Source: Thiohalomonas sp041685045
GTDB taxonomy: Bacteria; Pseudomonadota; Gammaproteobacteria; Thiohalomonadales; Thiohalomonadaceae
NCBI GenBank assembly: GCA_041685045.1
Contig: JAWLGP010000022.1
Coordinates: 1 to 64,000 of the forward strand
Length of the DNA: 64,000 nt
Direction: 5' to 3'
Shown here: piece after piece, positions 1-12,679 of the stretch
Layout: each line of letters opens with the position of its first letter
How positions within the stretch are numbered: the stretch's first letter is position 1
Program-made: the position numbers and the translations under genes
Notes under the pieces: model-generated
Told to the model about the DNA's origin: nothing
Database searches by the model: none
The model's input: only the letters and a program-made list of their open reading frames with translations

Positions 1-729
1 GTGGGGTGTGGTGAGCTTGCGAACCGCACCTTTTGGCGTGAGCGTGCGGTGCGGTTCGTTCCTCACCGGCACCCTACGTGCCTGCCGTGGGGTGTGGTGA
101 GCTTGCGAACCGCACCTTTTGGCGTGAGCGTGCGGTGCGGTTCGTTCCTCACCGGCACCCTACGTGCCTGCCGTGGGGTGTGGTGAGCTTGCGAACCGCA
201 CCTTTTGGCGTGAGCGTGCGGTGCGGTTCGTTCCTCACCGGCACCCTACGTGCCTGCCGTGGGGTGTGGTGGGCTTGCGAACCGCACCTTTTGGCGCGAG
301 CGTGCGGTGCGGTTCGTTCCTCACCGGCACCCTACGTGCCTGCCGTGGGTGTGGTGGGCTTGCGAACCGCACCTTTTCGGCCGTGAGCGCGGTGCGGTTC
401 GTTCCTCACCGGCACCCTACGTGCCTGCCGTAGGGTGTGGTGAGCTTGCGAACCGCACCTTTTGGCGTGAGCGCGCGGTGCGGTTCGTTCCTCACCGGCA
501 CTCTACGTGCCTCCCGTAGGGTGTGGTGGGCTTGCGAACCGCACCTTTTGGCGTGAGCGTGCGGTGCGGTTCGTTCCTCACCGGCACCCTACGTGCCTGC
601 CGTGGGGTGTGGTGGGCTTGCGAACCGCGTCTTTTGGCCGTGAGCGCGCGGTGCGGTTCGTTCCTCGGCAACTGCTCCCTGCGTTGCTCTACCTCCTGCA
701 TCCATGCAGTCGTCACCGGCACCCTACGG
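1..729. repeat. 86-bp tandem repeat array, 8 units
   Basis: Units begin at about 1, 87, 173, 259, 345, 430, 516 and 602, and the array may extend beyond the left edge. Each unit holds an inverted repeat: GAACCGCACC and GGTGCGGTTC separated by about 17 nt. The first four units are nearly identical, while later ones carry substitutions and 1-bp indels. The last unit is interrupted at 667-714 by a 48-bp insertion that contains a different dispersed motif. The array stops 1 bp before the metH stop codon. Open frames across it are by-products of the repetition and are not called as genes. Confidence 0.95.
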
Positions 730-730
730 T

Positions 731-4486
<3,756 letters not shown>

Positions 4487-4853
4487 GGAGGTTCTTGATC
4501 GTTGCACAGGGGATTGGGCGCGAATTCTAGCACGTCCACCGCGGCTTGCCCGAACCCGGGGAGGGCCTAACTACTTGTCGTTCCGGCAGATTTGCAGTTA
4601 TCCACGATTCCTGTGGATAACTTTGTGGGTTGTTTTCGGATAGGTGGCCCTAAGGCGCACTGGCGTTGGGTTTCCACCAAACTGTTCAATTTTTGAGCAC
4701 CGCCAGATATTTTCTGAAAATCAATAACTTAAAAATACGGCATCAACATCCGGTCGAGCAGGCCGACGCTTTTACCAACATTGCTCGTTAGAAAATTTAG
4801 ACTGTGTATAGCCGCACGCGCAGCAGGTGTGATTTTTGCCGCAAGCGGCGCCG
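4487..4853. other. non-coding gap upstream of metH
   Basis: This 367-bp gap between the PAS gene and metH (both minus) is clearly AT-richer around 4590-4800. It holds the TTATCCAC inverted repeat listed separately. No ORF, tRNA or recognised riboswitch was found. A TAGAAT hexamer on the minus strand close to metH could be a -10 box, but no convincing -35 accompanies it. Confidence 0.5.
4598..4620. promoter_or_regulatory. inverted repeat resembling two DnaA boxes
   Basis: TTATCCACG at 4598-4606 faces TGTGGATAA at 4612-4620. The second arm, read on the minus strand, is TTATCCACA, a perfect match to the common DnaA box; the first differs in its last base. Two boxes alone do not make an origin. 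They could regulate metH or simply be a chance palindrome. Confidence 0.4.
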
Positions 4854-5399
4854 TCAGCCGCCGAGGAGGCGCAGGTCGCGCGGGCAGATGGTGTGGGTGA
4901 AAGGCGGCGGCTCCTTCTGCTCCAGCAGGCCGAGGCGCACGATGGCCTCTTCGATCTCGACCCAGTAGTCATCGCCCAGGTCGACGCGCCGGCACCAGGC
5001 GCAGATCCGCAGCAGAGGTCCTTTGCGCACCGTCAAGCGATCCAGCGTCGGCACCGATGGCCGGACGTCCGCATGCAACTCGCGGGTGCGATATTCGACC
5101 CCGCCGTCCGGCAACCCCCGGATGTCCATGGCGAGATAGCGGCGCAGGTCCGGGGCATCGCAGCGGAAGGGCAGGTTGCTCATGGTCCGGCCGTTGCGCA
5201 CCCGCTCCAGCAGGACGCGATGAATGTGGCGCACCTGGTCGCCGACGATGAAGTCCCAAAGGGAGCGGCCGAGAATGGCCGGCTGGCACAGCTCTGGCGC
5301 GTGATTGGCGATCGCAAACGCATCCCAGGCCGCATTGACCGATTCGATGCGGTCCTGGTGGTCGAGACGATAGATGCATTCGGTCGCGGCGGCGTCCAC
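4854..5399 (-). CDS. single-PAS sensory protein with C-terminal cysteine motif
   Basis: A soluble protein of about 181 aa. A PAS domain occupies roughly the first 110 residues (ECIYRLD...IESVNAAWDAFA...GRSLWDFI). The tail has CAWCRRVDLG...THTICPRD, resembling the C-X2-C...ICP tail found on stand-alone PAS proteins, where it may bind metal or a redox cofactor; the final cysteine usual in ICPxC is aspartate here. The GTG at 5399 is chosen because GGATGGAG lies about 10 nt upstream and PAS homology begins soon after. A TTG at 5432 is an alternative. It follows the diguanylate cyclase gene in the same direction after a 66-bp gap and may be its last co-transcribed partner. The ligand is unknown. 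Confidence 0.8.
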   Translation of the reverse strand: MDAAATECIYRLDHQDRIESVNAAWDAFAIANHAPELCQPAILGRSLWDFIVGDQVRHIHRVLLERVRNGRTMSNLPFRCDAPDLRRYLAMDIRGLPDGGVEYRTRELHADVRPSVPTLDRLTVRKGPLLRICAWCRRVDLGDDYWVEIEEAIVRLGLLEQKEPPPFTHTICPRDLRLLGG

Positions 5400-5465
5400 T
5401 TGAGTGAGTCTCCATCCAATGGAGACAGTCAAGATGGGATCGGCGGGACGGTCAATTCCCCCTGT

Positions 5466-6767
5466 TCAGGCGGCAACGACGCGGTTGCGTCCCCCGTGTT
5501 TGGCCTGGTAGAGCGCCTCGTCGGCACGACGCAGGAACGCCTCGGGCGATTCCCCTGCACGGTACTCGGCGACGCCGAAACTGGCAGTGATCCGCCCCAC
5601 TTCGTCGAAGGGGTGACGCTCGATGGCGGCGCGGATCTTTTCGGCCAGGCGGAAGCCGCCGTCCCGGTCGGTGTCGGGGGCGAGAACGACGAACTCCTCC
5701 CCGCCCCAGCGGGCGAACAGATCCGCACTGCGCAGGTTGTTGCGGGCCACTGCGGAGACTTGACTGAGTACCTGGTCGCCACTGGCGTGGCCGAAGGTGT
5801 CGTTGACTTGCTTGAACTTGTCGATGTCCAGGATGGCCAGCGTGAGCGGGTTGCCGTGGCGCTGTACCCGGCTCAGTTCCTGGGCCAGCCGCTCGTCGAA
5901 CTTGGCCCGGTTGAAGGCGCCGGTCAGCGGGTCGGTCGTGGCGCGCTGACGCAGTTCGCGGGCGGCCTCCTCCTTTTCGGTCAAATCCCGTAACAGGGTG
6001 AAAAACAGCGCCTCGTTCTGGCGCTCTTCCAATGCCTTGCGGACGGTGATGTCGTGAACCACCGCCAGGTACTGGGGGGCCCCTTCCCAGCGCATCGGGT
6101 TGATGTCCACTTCGGTGTAGACCACCTCGCCCTCCTTGTGCAGCAGCAGAAGCTCCTGCGCCATGAGCGGCTCTTCCCGCAACAGGGTTGGTCGGACCGC
6201 ATCGAAGTGGCTTCGTTCCGGCTCCGGCAGCAGGATCTGGAGGCTGCGCCCCTTCACCTCGTCGGTGCGGTAACCGAGCATCGCCTCGGCGCTGGGGTTC
6301 ATGGCGACGATACGCCCATCGGGTTCGAGAATGAGCAGCCCGTCGCTGATGGAGGCGTAAATGGTCCGCCAACGACTCTGGGTCTCTTCCAGCTTCTGCA
6401 CGTCGGCGCGGATCTGGCGCACCCGCGCCGGCACGATACGCACCAATCCAATCAGCAGGACCACAAAGGTGATAGCGAATATCCCCGCCTGAAGGAACAG
6501 GTAGCGTTGCCGCCGCCCTCGATTTTCCTCGGCCGCATCGGCCAGTGCCGCGGCCTCGGCCTGGAGCGTGGGCGCCTTCGCGGCGGCCTCGCCGAGCGCG
6601 GCCACGGCTCTCCTTTCAACCGCCTCCTGATCCGAGACCGCGGAGACGATCAGCAGAAAAGAGATCAGCGCCAGGGCGGCGAAGCTCGCCAGACCGAAAA
6701 GGTAGCTCAGGCGCAGCCGGCGAATGGCCGCCTGGGAGGCCGAGAGTGAGGAGGCAGGTGCGTTCAC
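5466..6767 (-). CDS. membrane PAS-GGDEF diguanylate cyclase
   Basis: Predicted to make cyclic-di-GMP from two GTP at the inner membrane (433 aa). Two hydrophobic helices (about residues 20-43 and 88-114) flank a short periplasmic loop. They are followed by a PAS domain (TIYASISDGLLILEPDGRIV) and a GGDEF domain with active-site GGEEF at 355-359. RSAD lies five residues before it, the RxxD of an inhibitory I-site, so product feedback is expected. The GTG start is used because the frame upstream only overlaps the tadG-like gene antiparallel to any sensible protein, and it leaves a 25-bp gap to that gene. Position at the 3' end of the Tad operon suggests pilus-linked cyclic-di-GMP production; that link is inference. 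Confidence 0.92.
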   Translation of the reverse strand: MNAPASSLSASQAAIRRLRLSYLFGLASFAALALISFLLIVSAVSDQEAVERRAVAALGEAAAKAPTLQAEAAALADAAEENRGRRQRYLFLQAGIFAITFVVLLIGLVRIVPARVRQIRADVQKLEETQSRWRTIYASISDGLLILEPDGRIVAMNPSAEAMLGYRTDEVKGRSLQILLPEPERSHFDAVRPTLLREEPLMAQELLLLHKEGEVVYTEVDINPMRWEGAPQYLAVVHDITVRKALEERQNEALFFTLLRDLTEKEEAARELRQRATTDPLTGAFNRAKFDERLAQELSRVQRHGNPLTLAILDIDKFKQVNDTFGHASGDQVLSQVSAVARNNLRSADLFARWGGEEFVVLAPDTDRDGGFRLAEKIRAAIERHPFDEVGRITASFGVAEYRAGESPEAFLRRADEALYQAKHGGRNRVVAA

Positions 6768-6792
6768 GGCGCCAGTATAACGGCCCGGCGGC

Positions 6793-7698
6793 CTACCCGC
6801 CCACGGAAACCGTGGCCGAGCCGGACAACGTCCAGTCGCGGTAGTGCACCCGAATGAAGTCGGGGCCGAGCAGGCCGACCAGCGCCGTATCCACGGTGAC
6901 GACGGTCTCTTCGAGGAGGCAATCCACCGCCTCCAGCAGGGGCTGCGCATCCAGGCTGTCGGGATCGCGTTCCACCACCGCATGGAGCAGCGTGGAGACA
7001 AACCGCACGGTCTCGTTGGTGGTGTTTTCGACGTCGCACACCAGGGCCGTGCCCTGGTCCAGAATGTCATCGAGGAATTCGCTGGTTTTCGGACACCCGA
7101 TCCCCAGCACCTTGCAGGTGAAACCCGTCAGCGCATCGAGGAGCCGATCCAGTACCGAGTCCACCACTTCGTCGACGGCCGACGAAAGGGGGCCTTCGCA
7201 AAGGCAGTCTTCATCGGGAATGAACGCCTCGGCCACCGTGCAGATCTGGCCGCCCTGACCGTCGTCCGACGTCGGCAACGTGAACAAGCCGGCTACATCC
7301 GCCAGCGGGGTGCAGATCTGCACCCGGGCGATGTTGAACCCCTGCCCTGCCAGGGCAGGGTCGGGGTCGCTGCCGACAAACACCGGCTCCTCGCCCTCTT
7401 CGCCTCGCCAGAAGTTGAAATCCACCGTCACTTCGAACGGTGGGTCGATCTCCGCGAGGGTGGTCTCCACCATCGCTTCGGTCGTCGGATAGGCCGGATC
7501 ATCCTGCTGGCGTTCCCGATAGATGAGCTGGTTCTTCAGGATCGGTTTGGCCAGCGCGGCGACGGCATCGGAGATGAGCGAGCGCTGGAACACCCAATAG
7601 CCGACGTTGGCGGACAGGCCCAGCAGCAAAACGGCGATGAACAGTGCGCTGACGCTCAGCAGCATGTTGCCCTGTTGCCGTTGCCGGGGGTTGGTCAT
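6793..7698 (-). CDS. TadG-like pilus assembly protein
   Basis: A 301-aa protein with one N-terminal membrane helix (NMLLSVSALFIAVLLLGLSANVGYWVFQ), the usual TadE/TadG-type beginning. The rest is extracytoplasmic and unusually rich in cysteines (segments QICTP, QICTV, DCLCEG, FTCKV, GIGCPK, VCDVE, DCLLEE), which suggests disulfide bonds. It lies 8 bp after the TPR lipoprotein gene in the tad operon. The ATG at 7698 is preferred because an upstream ATG would overlap the tadD-like gene. Assignment as TadG is by position, topology and size; the C-terminal half matches nothing I recognise. Confidence 0.7.
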   Translation of the reverse strand: MTNPRQRQQGNMLLSVSALFIAVLLLGLSANVGYWVFQRSLISDAVAALAKPILKNQLIYRERQQDDPAYPTTEAMVETTLAEIDPPFEVTVDFNFWRGEEGEEPVFVGSDPDPALAGQGFNIARVQICTPLADVAGLFTLPTSDDGQGGQICTVAEAFIPDEDCLCEGPLSSAVDEVVDSVLDRLLDALTGFTCKVLGIGCPKTSEFLDDILDQGTALVCDVENTTNETVRFVSTLLHAVVERDPDSLDAQPLLEAVDCLLEETVVTVDTALVGLLGPDFIRVHYRDWTLSGSATVSVGG

Positions 7699-7706
7699 CG
7701 CTCTGT

Positions 7707-8297
7707 TCAGTCGGACTCGTGTTTGAAGGTGAGGCGGCGGAGCCATTCCAGATTGGCCCGGGCCCGGGTGTGCAGCGGATCGGCGGCGAGGACCTGCTCG
7801 AAGTAGGCCTCGGCCTGCGCGTAATCGCCCTGAAGCAGGCGGCTGTAGCCCAGGTTGTTGAGCGCCATCAGCGCGTCGGGGGAGCCGGGCGAGGCCTCGT
7901 CCAGCCAGCCCTGAAACACCGCTTCGGCCGGCTCGAACTGTTCGTTCAGCAGCGCCACCCGCGCGTATTCAGCCGCATCGCGGCGGTCGCCGGAGCGGCC
8001 GTGCACGCGCTCCCAGGCGAGCAGGGCCAGTTCCAGCTGGTCGTTCTTTTCGTAGACCTCGGCCAGTTGGCGGGTCACCTCCAGGTCATCCGGGTGGCTG
8101 CGGCGCAGTGTCTCGAGAATGCGGCCGGCCTCGTCGTAGTCACCCCGGCTGAGCAGCAGCGCCGCGTAGTCCTTGAGAAAGGCGGCTTGCTGCTCGCCTT
8201 GCAAACGGACGTCCAGCGCAGGGACGTCGTCCGGCCGGGTCGGATTGACGCAGCCGAGCAGCAGCAAGGACAACAGCACAATCAGCGGGCCACGCAT
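7707..8297 (-). CDS. tadD: TPR lipoprotein, TadD-like
   Basis: A 196-aa lipoprotein with signal peptide and lipobox LLGC (Cys16), so it should be anchored in a membrane, probably the outer one. Tetratricopeptide repeats follow (LLLSRGDYDEAGRILETL, LNNLGYSRLLQGDYAQAEAYFEQVLAADP). TadD proteins of this type act as pilotins or scaffolds for the secretin. The start overlaps the tadC stop in a TGATG arrangement, which supports the choice and suggests translational coupling. Confidence 0.88.
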   Translation of the reverse strand: MRGPLIVLLSLLLLGCVNPTRPDDVPALDVRLQGEQQAAFLKDYAALLLSRGDYDEAGRILETLRRSHPDDLEVTRQLAEVYEKNDQLELALLAWERVHGRSGDRRDAAEYARVALLNEQFEPAEAVFQGWLDEASPGSPDALMALNNLGYSRLLQGDYAQAEAYFEQVLAADPLHTRARANLEWLRRLTFKHESD

Positions 8298-9199
8298 CAC
8301 AGGCTCCTTATCAGGTTCACCACCTGTTCGCCGACCAGCAGAATGACGAACGGCAGCAGCATGAACGGGGCGATCACCAGCGCCATCTTGGCCGACACCT
8401 TGCCGGCCTTCTCCTCCATGTACTGCTCGCGCTCCTTGTAGACCCGCTCGGTGAAGCGCCGCAGCGACTCGGCCACCGGGCTGCCCTGGCGTTCGTTCTG
8501 GATCAGCACCTGCACCAGGTGCCGCATCTCCCGGGTGGGATTGCGGCGCGCCAGCTGCCGCAGCGCCTCGGTACGCGGCAGACCGGTCTTGATCTGGTCC
8601 ATGGTGTAACCGACTTCGCGGCTGAGACACGGATAGACATGGGCCATCTCCTCGGCCACCCGCTGGAAGGCCCCCAGCCAGCCCATCCCCGCGCTGATGC
8701 AGACGTTGCACATGTCGATGAACTCGGGCAGGCCCTGGTTGATGCGGCCGAGGCGCTGGGCGCTGGCGAGGCGCACCAGCAGGTCGGGTCCGTAGTAGAG
8801 GAGCATGGGAATGGAGAACGCCACCAACGGCGGCAGCCACTCGAACAGCCAGGCCACCCCGGCGATGCCCCAGCCGGCGACACCGCCGACGGTCTTGATG
8901 AGAAAGAACAGCCCGAGATAGCGTTCCTGGCGAAAACCGGCCATCCCCAGCCGGGTGCGGATGCGCTCCAGCTCCTTTGGATTGCGCGGCCCCAACGCCA
9001 GCCCGATGCTGTAGAGACCGGACTGCTTGTCATCGATGGCGTCCGCTTCGTTTCCCGCCTGGAAGCCGACCCGCCGCAGCAGACGCCGGCGCCGGGTGGC
9101 CTCGCGCGCCTCCAGCGACAGATAGCGGGTGGCGAGCCACACCCCGCCCGATCCGCTGAGACCGGCCAACAGCAGGATCGACAGCAGTGGCGCGTCCAT
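8297..9199 (-). CDS. tadC: Tad inner-membrane platform protein TadC
   Basis: A 300-aa protein of the type II secretion F / TadC family. It has an N-terminal helix, a central cytoplasmic four-helix domain (CNVCISAGMGWLGAFQRVAEEM...YTMDQIKTGLPRTEALRQLARR) and a C-terminal membrane helix (MALVIAPFMLLPFVILLVGEQVV). With TadB it should form the platform that couples the TadA ATPase to pilin assembly. It overlaps tadB upstream and tadD downstream by 1 nt each (TGATG). Confidence 0.93.
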   Translation of the reverse strand: MDAPLLSILLLAGLSGSGGVWLATRYLSLEAREATRRRRLLRRVGFQAGNEADAIDDKQSGLYSIGLALGPRNPKELERIRTRLGMAGFRQERYLGLFFLIKTVGGVAGWGIAGVAWLFEWLPPLVAFSIPMLLYYGPDLLVRLASAQRLGRINQGLPEFIDMCNVCISAGMGWLGAFQRVAEEMAHVYPCLSREVGYTMDQIKTGLPRTEALRQLARRNPTREMRHLVQVLIQNERQGSPVAESLRRFTERVYKEREQYMEEKAGKVSAKMALVIAPFMLLPFVILLVGEQVVNLIRSL

Positions 9200-10113
9200 C
9201 AGAACCGAATCCTCATCATCTGACGCAGCAGCAGCACGCCGATGAGGAGCATCACTGCCGAGAAGCGGAACAGCGACTGCCCGGTCGGGTCCTCCAGGAA
9301 AAAGCTCATGGCGGGGCGATCGAACAGATATTTCCAGGCCAGGAACAGCACCGGCACGCCACCGATGAACCAGGCGGTGAAGCGCGACTCGGCGGTCATC
9401 GCCCTGAGTTTGCCCTGGAATAGGGCGCGCCGGCGCATGATCGTGGCGAGCTGTCCCAGAATCTCCGCCAGTTGGCCGCCGGTCTCCCGCTGCACGATTA
9501 CCGTGGCGGCGAAGTACTGTGCCTCCGGGATCCCGATCCGCCGCTGAAAATCACGTAGCGCGCTCGACAGGGGCACACCCACTTGCACCTGGTTGTTCAT
9601 GCGCCGGAACTCGCCGGCGAGCGGCGGCGCAAAGTCATCGGCCACCATGCGCATGGCCGCATCGACCGTCATGCCCGCCTGCAGCGAGCGCACCATGGCC
9701 TCGAGGGCATCGGGAAACTGATCGGCGAAGCGCCGACGCCGAGCCACGATCTGGATGTAGATGTAAAGGGGACCGACCGCCGCCAGGCCGGCCGAAACCA
9801 GCGCGGCGAGCGGCCCGAACGTCGCGGCCACCACCAGGCCGAGGGCCCCGATGAGGCTGGCGCCACCCAGCCCCCACTGCTTGATCCGGTTGCCCGGCCC
9901 AGCCAGCCCGGCCTGGTGCAGGCGCAGTTCGAAGGCCTGGGCCAATGGCTGGCGGCCGCGTTGCTGCCCGCCGCCGGTCGCCGCCAGCGGCACGCCGATG
10001 CGGGCCAGCAGCCGTTCGCGCCGGGCGGCCTCCCGCCGCCGATGACGGACAACCATCCAGATGCCGGCGACCCAAAACGGCAGTCCGAGCAGCAGTACGG
10101 CCGCCAGCTCCAT
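9199..10113 (-). CDS. tadB: Tad inner-membrane platform protein TadB
   Basis: A 304-aa T2SSF-domain protein with several hydrophobic helices, the central motif FPDALEAMVRSLQAGMTVDAAM and IVQRETGGQLAEILGQLATIMR, both typical of TadB. It is the partner of TadC in the inner-membrane platform. The ATG at 10113 makes a TGATG overlap with the tadA stop; a GTG one codon earlier exists. Confidence 0.93.
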   Translation of the reverse strand: MELAAVLLLGLPFWVAGIWMVVRHRRREAARRERLLARIGVPLAATGGGQQRGRQPLAQAFELRLHQAGLAGPGNRIKQWGLGGASLIGALGLVVAATFGPLAALVSAGLAAVGPLYIYIQIVARRRRFADQFPDALEAMVRSLQAGMTVDAAMRMVADDFAPPLAGEFRRMNNQVQVGVPLSSALRDFQRRIGIPEAQYFAATVIVQRETGGQLAEILGQLATIMRRRALFQGKLRAMTAESRFTAWFIGGVPVLFLAWKYLFDRPAMSFFLEDPTGQSLFRFSAVMLLIGVLLLRQMMRIRF

Positions 10114-11459
10114 CACACCCGCCTCGAGAAGCCGAATATCCCCGCGCCGAGGCTACAGCCGGCGTCCTCCAGCCGCGCCGAATGGCTGGGGCGGACGCCG
10201 GTGGCGCTAAAGGTGCCGCCTTGCGCCCTGGCCTCGAAGCGGAACAGCTCCTGCAACACCACGTTGTCCTGCTCGATACCGCTCACCTCGGTGATGGAGA
10301 CGATGCGCCGGGCACCGTCGCGACAGCGATCGACGTGGATGATCAGGTCGAGGGCGCTGACGATCTGGCGGCGCACGGCATGGTCGGTCAGGTTGGCACC
10401 GCTCAGGTTGACCATGAGCTCCAGGCGGGCGATGGAATCGCGCGGGTTGTTGGCGTGCACCGTGGCCATGGAGCCGTCGTGACCGGTGTTCATCGCCTGC
10501 AGCATGTCCAGTACCTCGCTGCCGCGCACCTCGCCGAGGATGATGCGGTCGGGGCGCATGCGCAGGGCGTTGCGCAGCAGGTCACGCTGGGTGAATTCGC
10601 CGGCCCCTTCGGCATTGGGGGGGCGGGTCTCGAGCCGCACCACGTGCTCCTGTTGCAGGCGCAGTTCGGCACTGTCCTCGATGGTGACGACGCGCTCGCC
10701 GTCGGGGATCAGGCCGGACAGCATGTTCAGCGTGGTGGTCTTGCCGGAGCCGGTACCGCCGCAGACGATCAGATTCAAGCCCGCCCTCACCGCACAGCGC
10801 AGGAATTCGTACATCTCCTCGGTGAGTGAGCCGAGCTCGATCAGGTCCTTGGCCCGCAGGTGGTGGCTGGGGAAGCGGCGGATGGAGACCATGATGCCGT
10901 CCACCGCAAGCGGCGGGATGATCACGTTGACACGCGAGCCGTCCGGCAGGCGGGCGTCCACCAGCGGAGAGGCTTCGTCGAGCCGCCGGCCGCTGGTATA
11001 GAGCATCCGCTCCACCTTGTTGCGCAGGTGCTCTTCACTGATGAAGCACACGTCGCTGCGTTCGAGCTTTCCGTAACGCTCGACCCAGATCTGATCATGG
11101 GAGTTGATCAGGATATCGGTCACGGCCGGATCGGCCATCAGCGGCTCGAGGGGGCCGAGTCCGTAGATCTCGTCGAGCAGTTCGTGCCCGAGCTGGCGCA
11201 CCTCGCTGTTGGCAAGCGGGTAGCCCATCTCGGCGGCGATGTCGCGCACCAGCTGCTCGATACGCGGGGTCAGTTCGGCCCGCGTCTCCTGACTGTCCGG
11301 CCGATAGAAGGCCTCGTCTTCGGCCGCCAGATGCTGGCAGCGGCGCTTGATCTCGCTGAAGGAGTCGTTGATCACCGGGCGTGGTGCCGCCGACGCAGGT
11401 GACTGGCGCGCCTCCGGGCGCCGGACCGGCGACTGACGCAGGCGCTCACTCAATTTCAT
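10113..11459 (-). CDS. tadA: Tad pilus assembly ATPase TadA
   Basis: A 448-aa cytoplasmic secretion ATPase of the VirB11/CpaF family that powers pilin polymerisation. It has Walker A GGTGSGKT at 234-241, an Asp/His-box region, Walker B RIILGEVRG and the His-box segment GHDGSMATVHANNPRD. The ATG at 11459 overlaps the tadZ stop by 4 nt (ATGA). An upstream in-frame start would run further into tadZ and is less likely. Confidence 0.96.
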   Translation of the reverse strand: MKLSERLRQSPVRRPEARQSPASAAPRPVINDSFSEIKRRCQHLAAEDEAFYRPDSQETRAELTPRIEQLVRDIAAEMGYPLANSEVRQLGHELLDEIYGLGPLEPLMADPAVTDILINSHDQIWVERYGKLERSDVCFISEEHLRNKVERMLYTSGRRLDEASPLVDARLPDGSRVNVIIPPLAVDGIMVSIRRFPSHHLRAKDLIELGSLTEEMYEFLRCAVRAGLNLIVCGGTGSGKTTTLNMLSGLIPDGERVVTIEDSAELRLQQEHVVRLETRPPNAEGAGEFTQRDLLRNALRMRPDRIILGEVRGSEVLDMLQAMNTGHDGSMATVHANNPRDSIARLELMVNLSGANLTDHAVRRQIVSALDLIIHVDRCRDGARRIVSITEVSGIEQDNVVLQELFRFEARAQGGTFSATGVRPSHSARLEDAGCSLGAGIFGFSRRV

Positions 11460-12679
11460 GGCGCCACCACCTTGCCGTGCAGGGTCCGTAGCCAACACCA
11501 CAGCCGATCGGGCAGCTGGCCGGGACGCGGCGAGGTCTCGGTGGTCGCCCGGGCGGTGCCCTGGTGCAGCATCTCGGCTAAAGCACGCATCTGCTGGTCC
11601 GGCGCGCTGTCCGGTGCGAACTCGTGCAGCAGGGCGCCTTCCTTCAGGCTTTCCAGGAAGGTGAGATAACTGTTGGCGACCCGTGCCGCCACGGGCAGCT
11701 CCATCGCCTCCAGCAGTTCATCGACGATCTCTTCGCCCGCCGCGGTGTGGCGGTTCAGCACCAGCCGCAGCTTCTCCTGCGGATAGCCGAGTTCCCGGCT
11801 CAGGTCGTAGATGGTGCGGGTGGCCCGTAGCGAGGCCAGGGAGGGTTCATTGACCAGGACGATGTGGTCGGATTCATCCAGACAGGTCAGGGTGGTGGCG
11901 CTCAGGTCGCTGGCGCAGTCGACCACGATGTGGTCGAAATAGCGGCGCAGGGTTTCCAGGGTGGCGTGGACCGCCTCCGGCGTCAGATTTTCCAGCTCCT
12001 CCAGCCGCTTCGGCAGGCCCAGCAGGTAGACCCCGCTGCGGTGACGATTGAGCGATTCGTAGACCAGCTTCTCGTCGAAGCGGCCCATGTTGTAGATGAA
12101 GTCGGCAATGGAGTAGGCACCGTCGTCCTCCAGGTCCATGTAGAGGGCGGTGTCCCCCAGCGGCAGGTTCAGATCCATCAACACCACCCGGCCGGCGGTG
12201 ATCTCGCGCAGCTGGTGGGCGACGTTGACCGCGAGCGTGGTGCAGCCGACCCCGCCCTTGAGGCTGAAGAACGACGAGACCGCCCCGCCCCGCCCCTGGG
12301 TGTGGCGGTTGACCTTCTGCACGATGCCGAGGATGTCGGGCAGATCTTCCGGGATCTCGATGAACGAGCGCACCCCCAGCCGACTGGCCTCGAGGATCAG
12401 CTCCACATCGCGCTCGCGGATCAGCAGAAAGGGGGCGAGCCCGCGCGAATGGGCGTTGATGCGGGCGATCTTTTCCAGGGTTCGTTCCCGGTCGCGATCG
12501 GCCTCCAGCAGTACCAGTTCCAAATCCTCCGGCCAGATGTTGGGGACCTCGTGCTCCATGGTGATGCCGAACGCCGATTTGATCATCGCCTCCACGTGCT
12601 GGAACAGGGTCCAGTCACGGCCGATGAACAGCGCCCGTTTGATGATGTGTGCGGTGGCGTCCCGATTCAGTGTGTTCAT
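11456..12679 (-). CDS. tadZ: Tad pilus localisation ATPase TadZ/CpaE
   Basis: A 407-aa MinD/ParA-like protein. The N-terminal part is a degenerate receiver-like domain (ALFIGRDWTLFQHVE...ELVLLEADRD), and a P-loop ATPase domain follows with deviant Walker A FSLKGGVGCTTLAVN and DLNLPLGDTALYMDLE. TadZ/CpaE proteins place the pilus machine, often at a pole. The 4-nt ATGA overlap with the secretin gene supports the start. In the P-loop GGVGCTT a cysteine replaces the usual K/T, as in other CpaE proteins. Confidence 0.92.
   Translation of the reverse strand: MNTLNRDATAHIIKRALFIGRDWTLFQHVEAMIKSAFGITMEHEVPNIWPEDLELVLLEADRDRERTLEKIARINAHSRGLAPFLLIRERDVELILEASRLGVRSFIEIPEDLPDILGIVQKVNRHTQGRGGAVSSFFSLKGGVGCTTLAVNVAHQLREITAGRVVLMDLNLPLGDTALYMDLEDDGAYSIADFIYNMGRFDEKLVYESLNRHRSGVYLLGLPKRLEELENLTPEAVHATLETLRRYFDHIVVDCASDLSATTLTCLDESDHIVLVNEPSLASLRATRTIYDLSRELGYPQEKLRLVLNRHTAAGEEIVDELLEAMELPVAARVANSYLTFLESLKEGALLHEFAPDSAPDQQMRALAEMLHQGTARATTETSPRPGQLPDRLWCWLRTLHGKVVAP

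Noticed and set aside
1..519. Open reading frames running through the 86-bp array
   Set aside because: They repeat the same peptide because the DNA is tandemly duplicated; there is no start-site signal and the frames change with each 85-bp unit.
4487..4640. Possible cobalamin or SAH riboswitch in front of metH
   Set aside because: I could not find a B12-box-like or SAH-aptamer-like core; only the TTATCCAC palindrome stands out.
6768..7070. N-terminal extension of the GGDEF protein
   Set aside because: It would overlap the tadG-like gene over about 280 bp and its residues look like an out-of-frame reading; the GTG at 6767 gives a clean membrane-protein start.
8298..8840. N-terminal extension of the TPR lipoprotein frame
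   Set aside because: The extension is tadC read in another frame; the lipoprotein signal starts at 8297.
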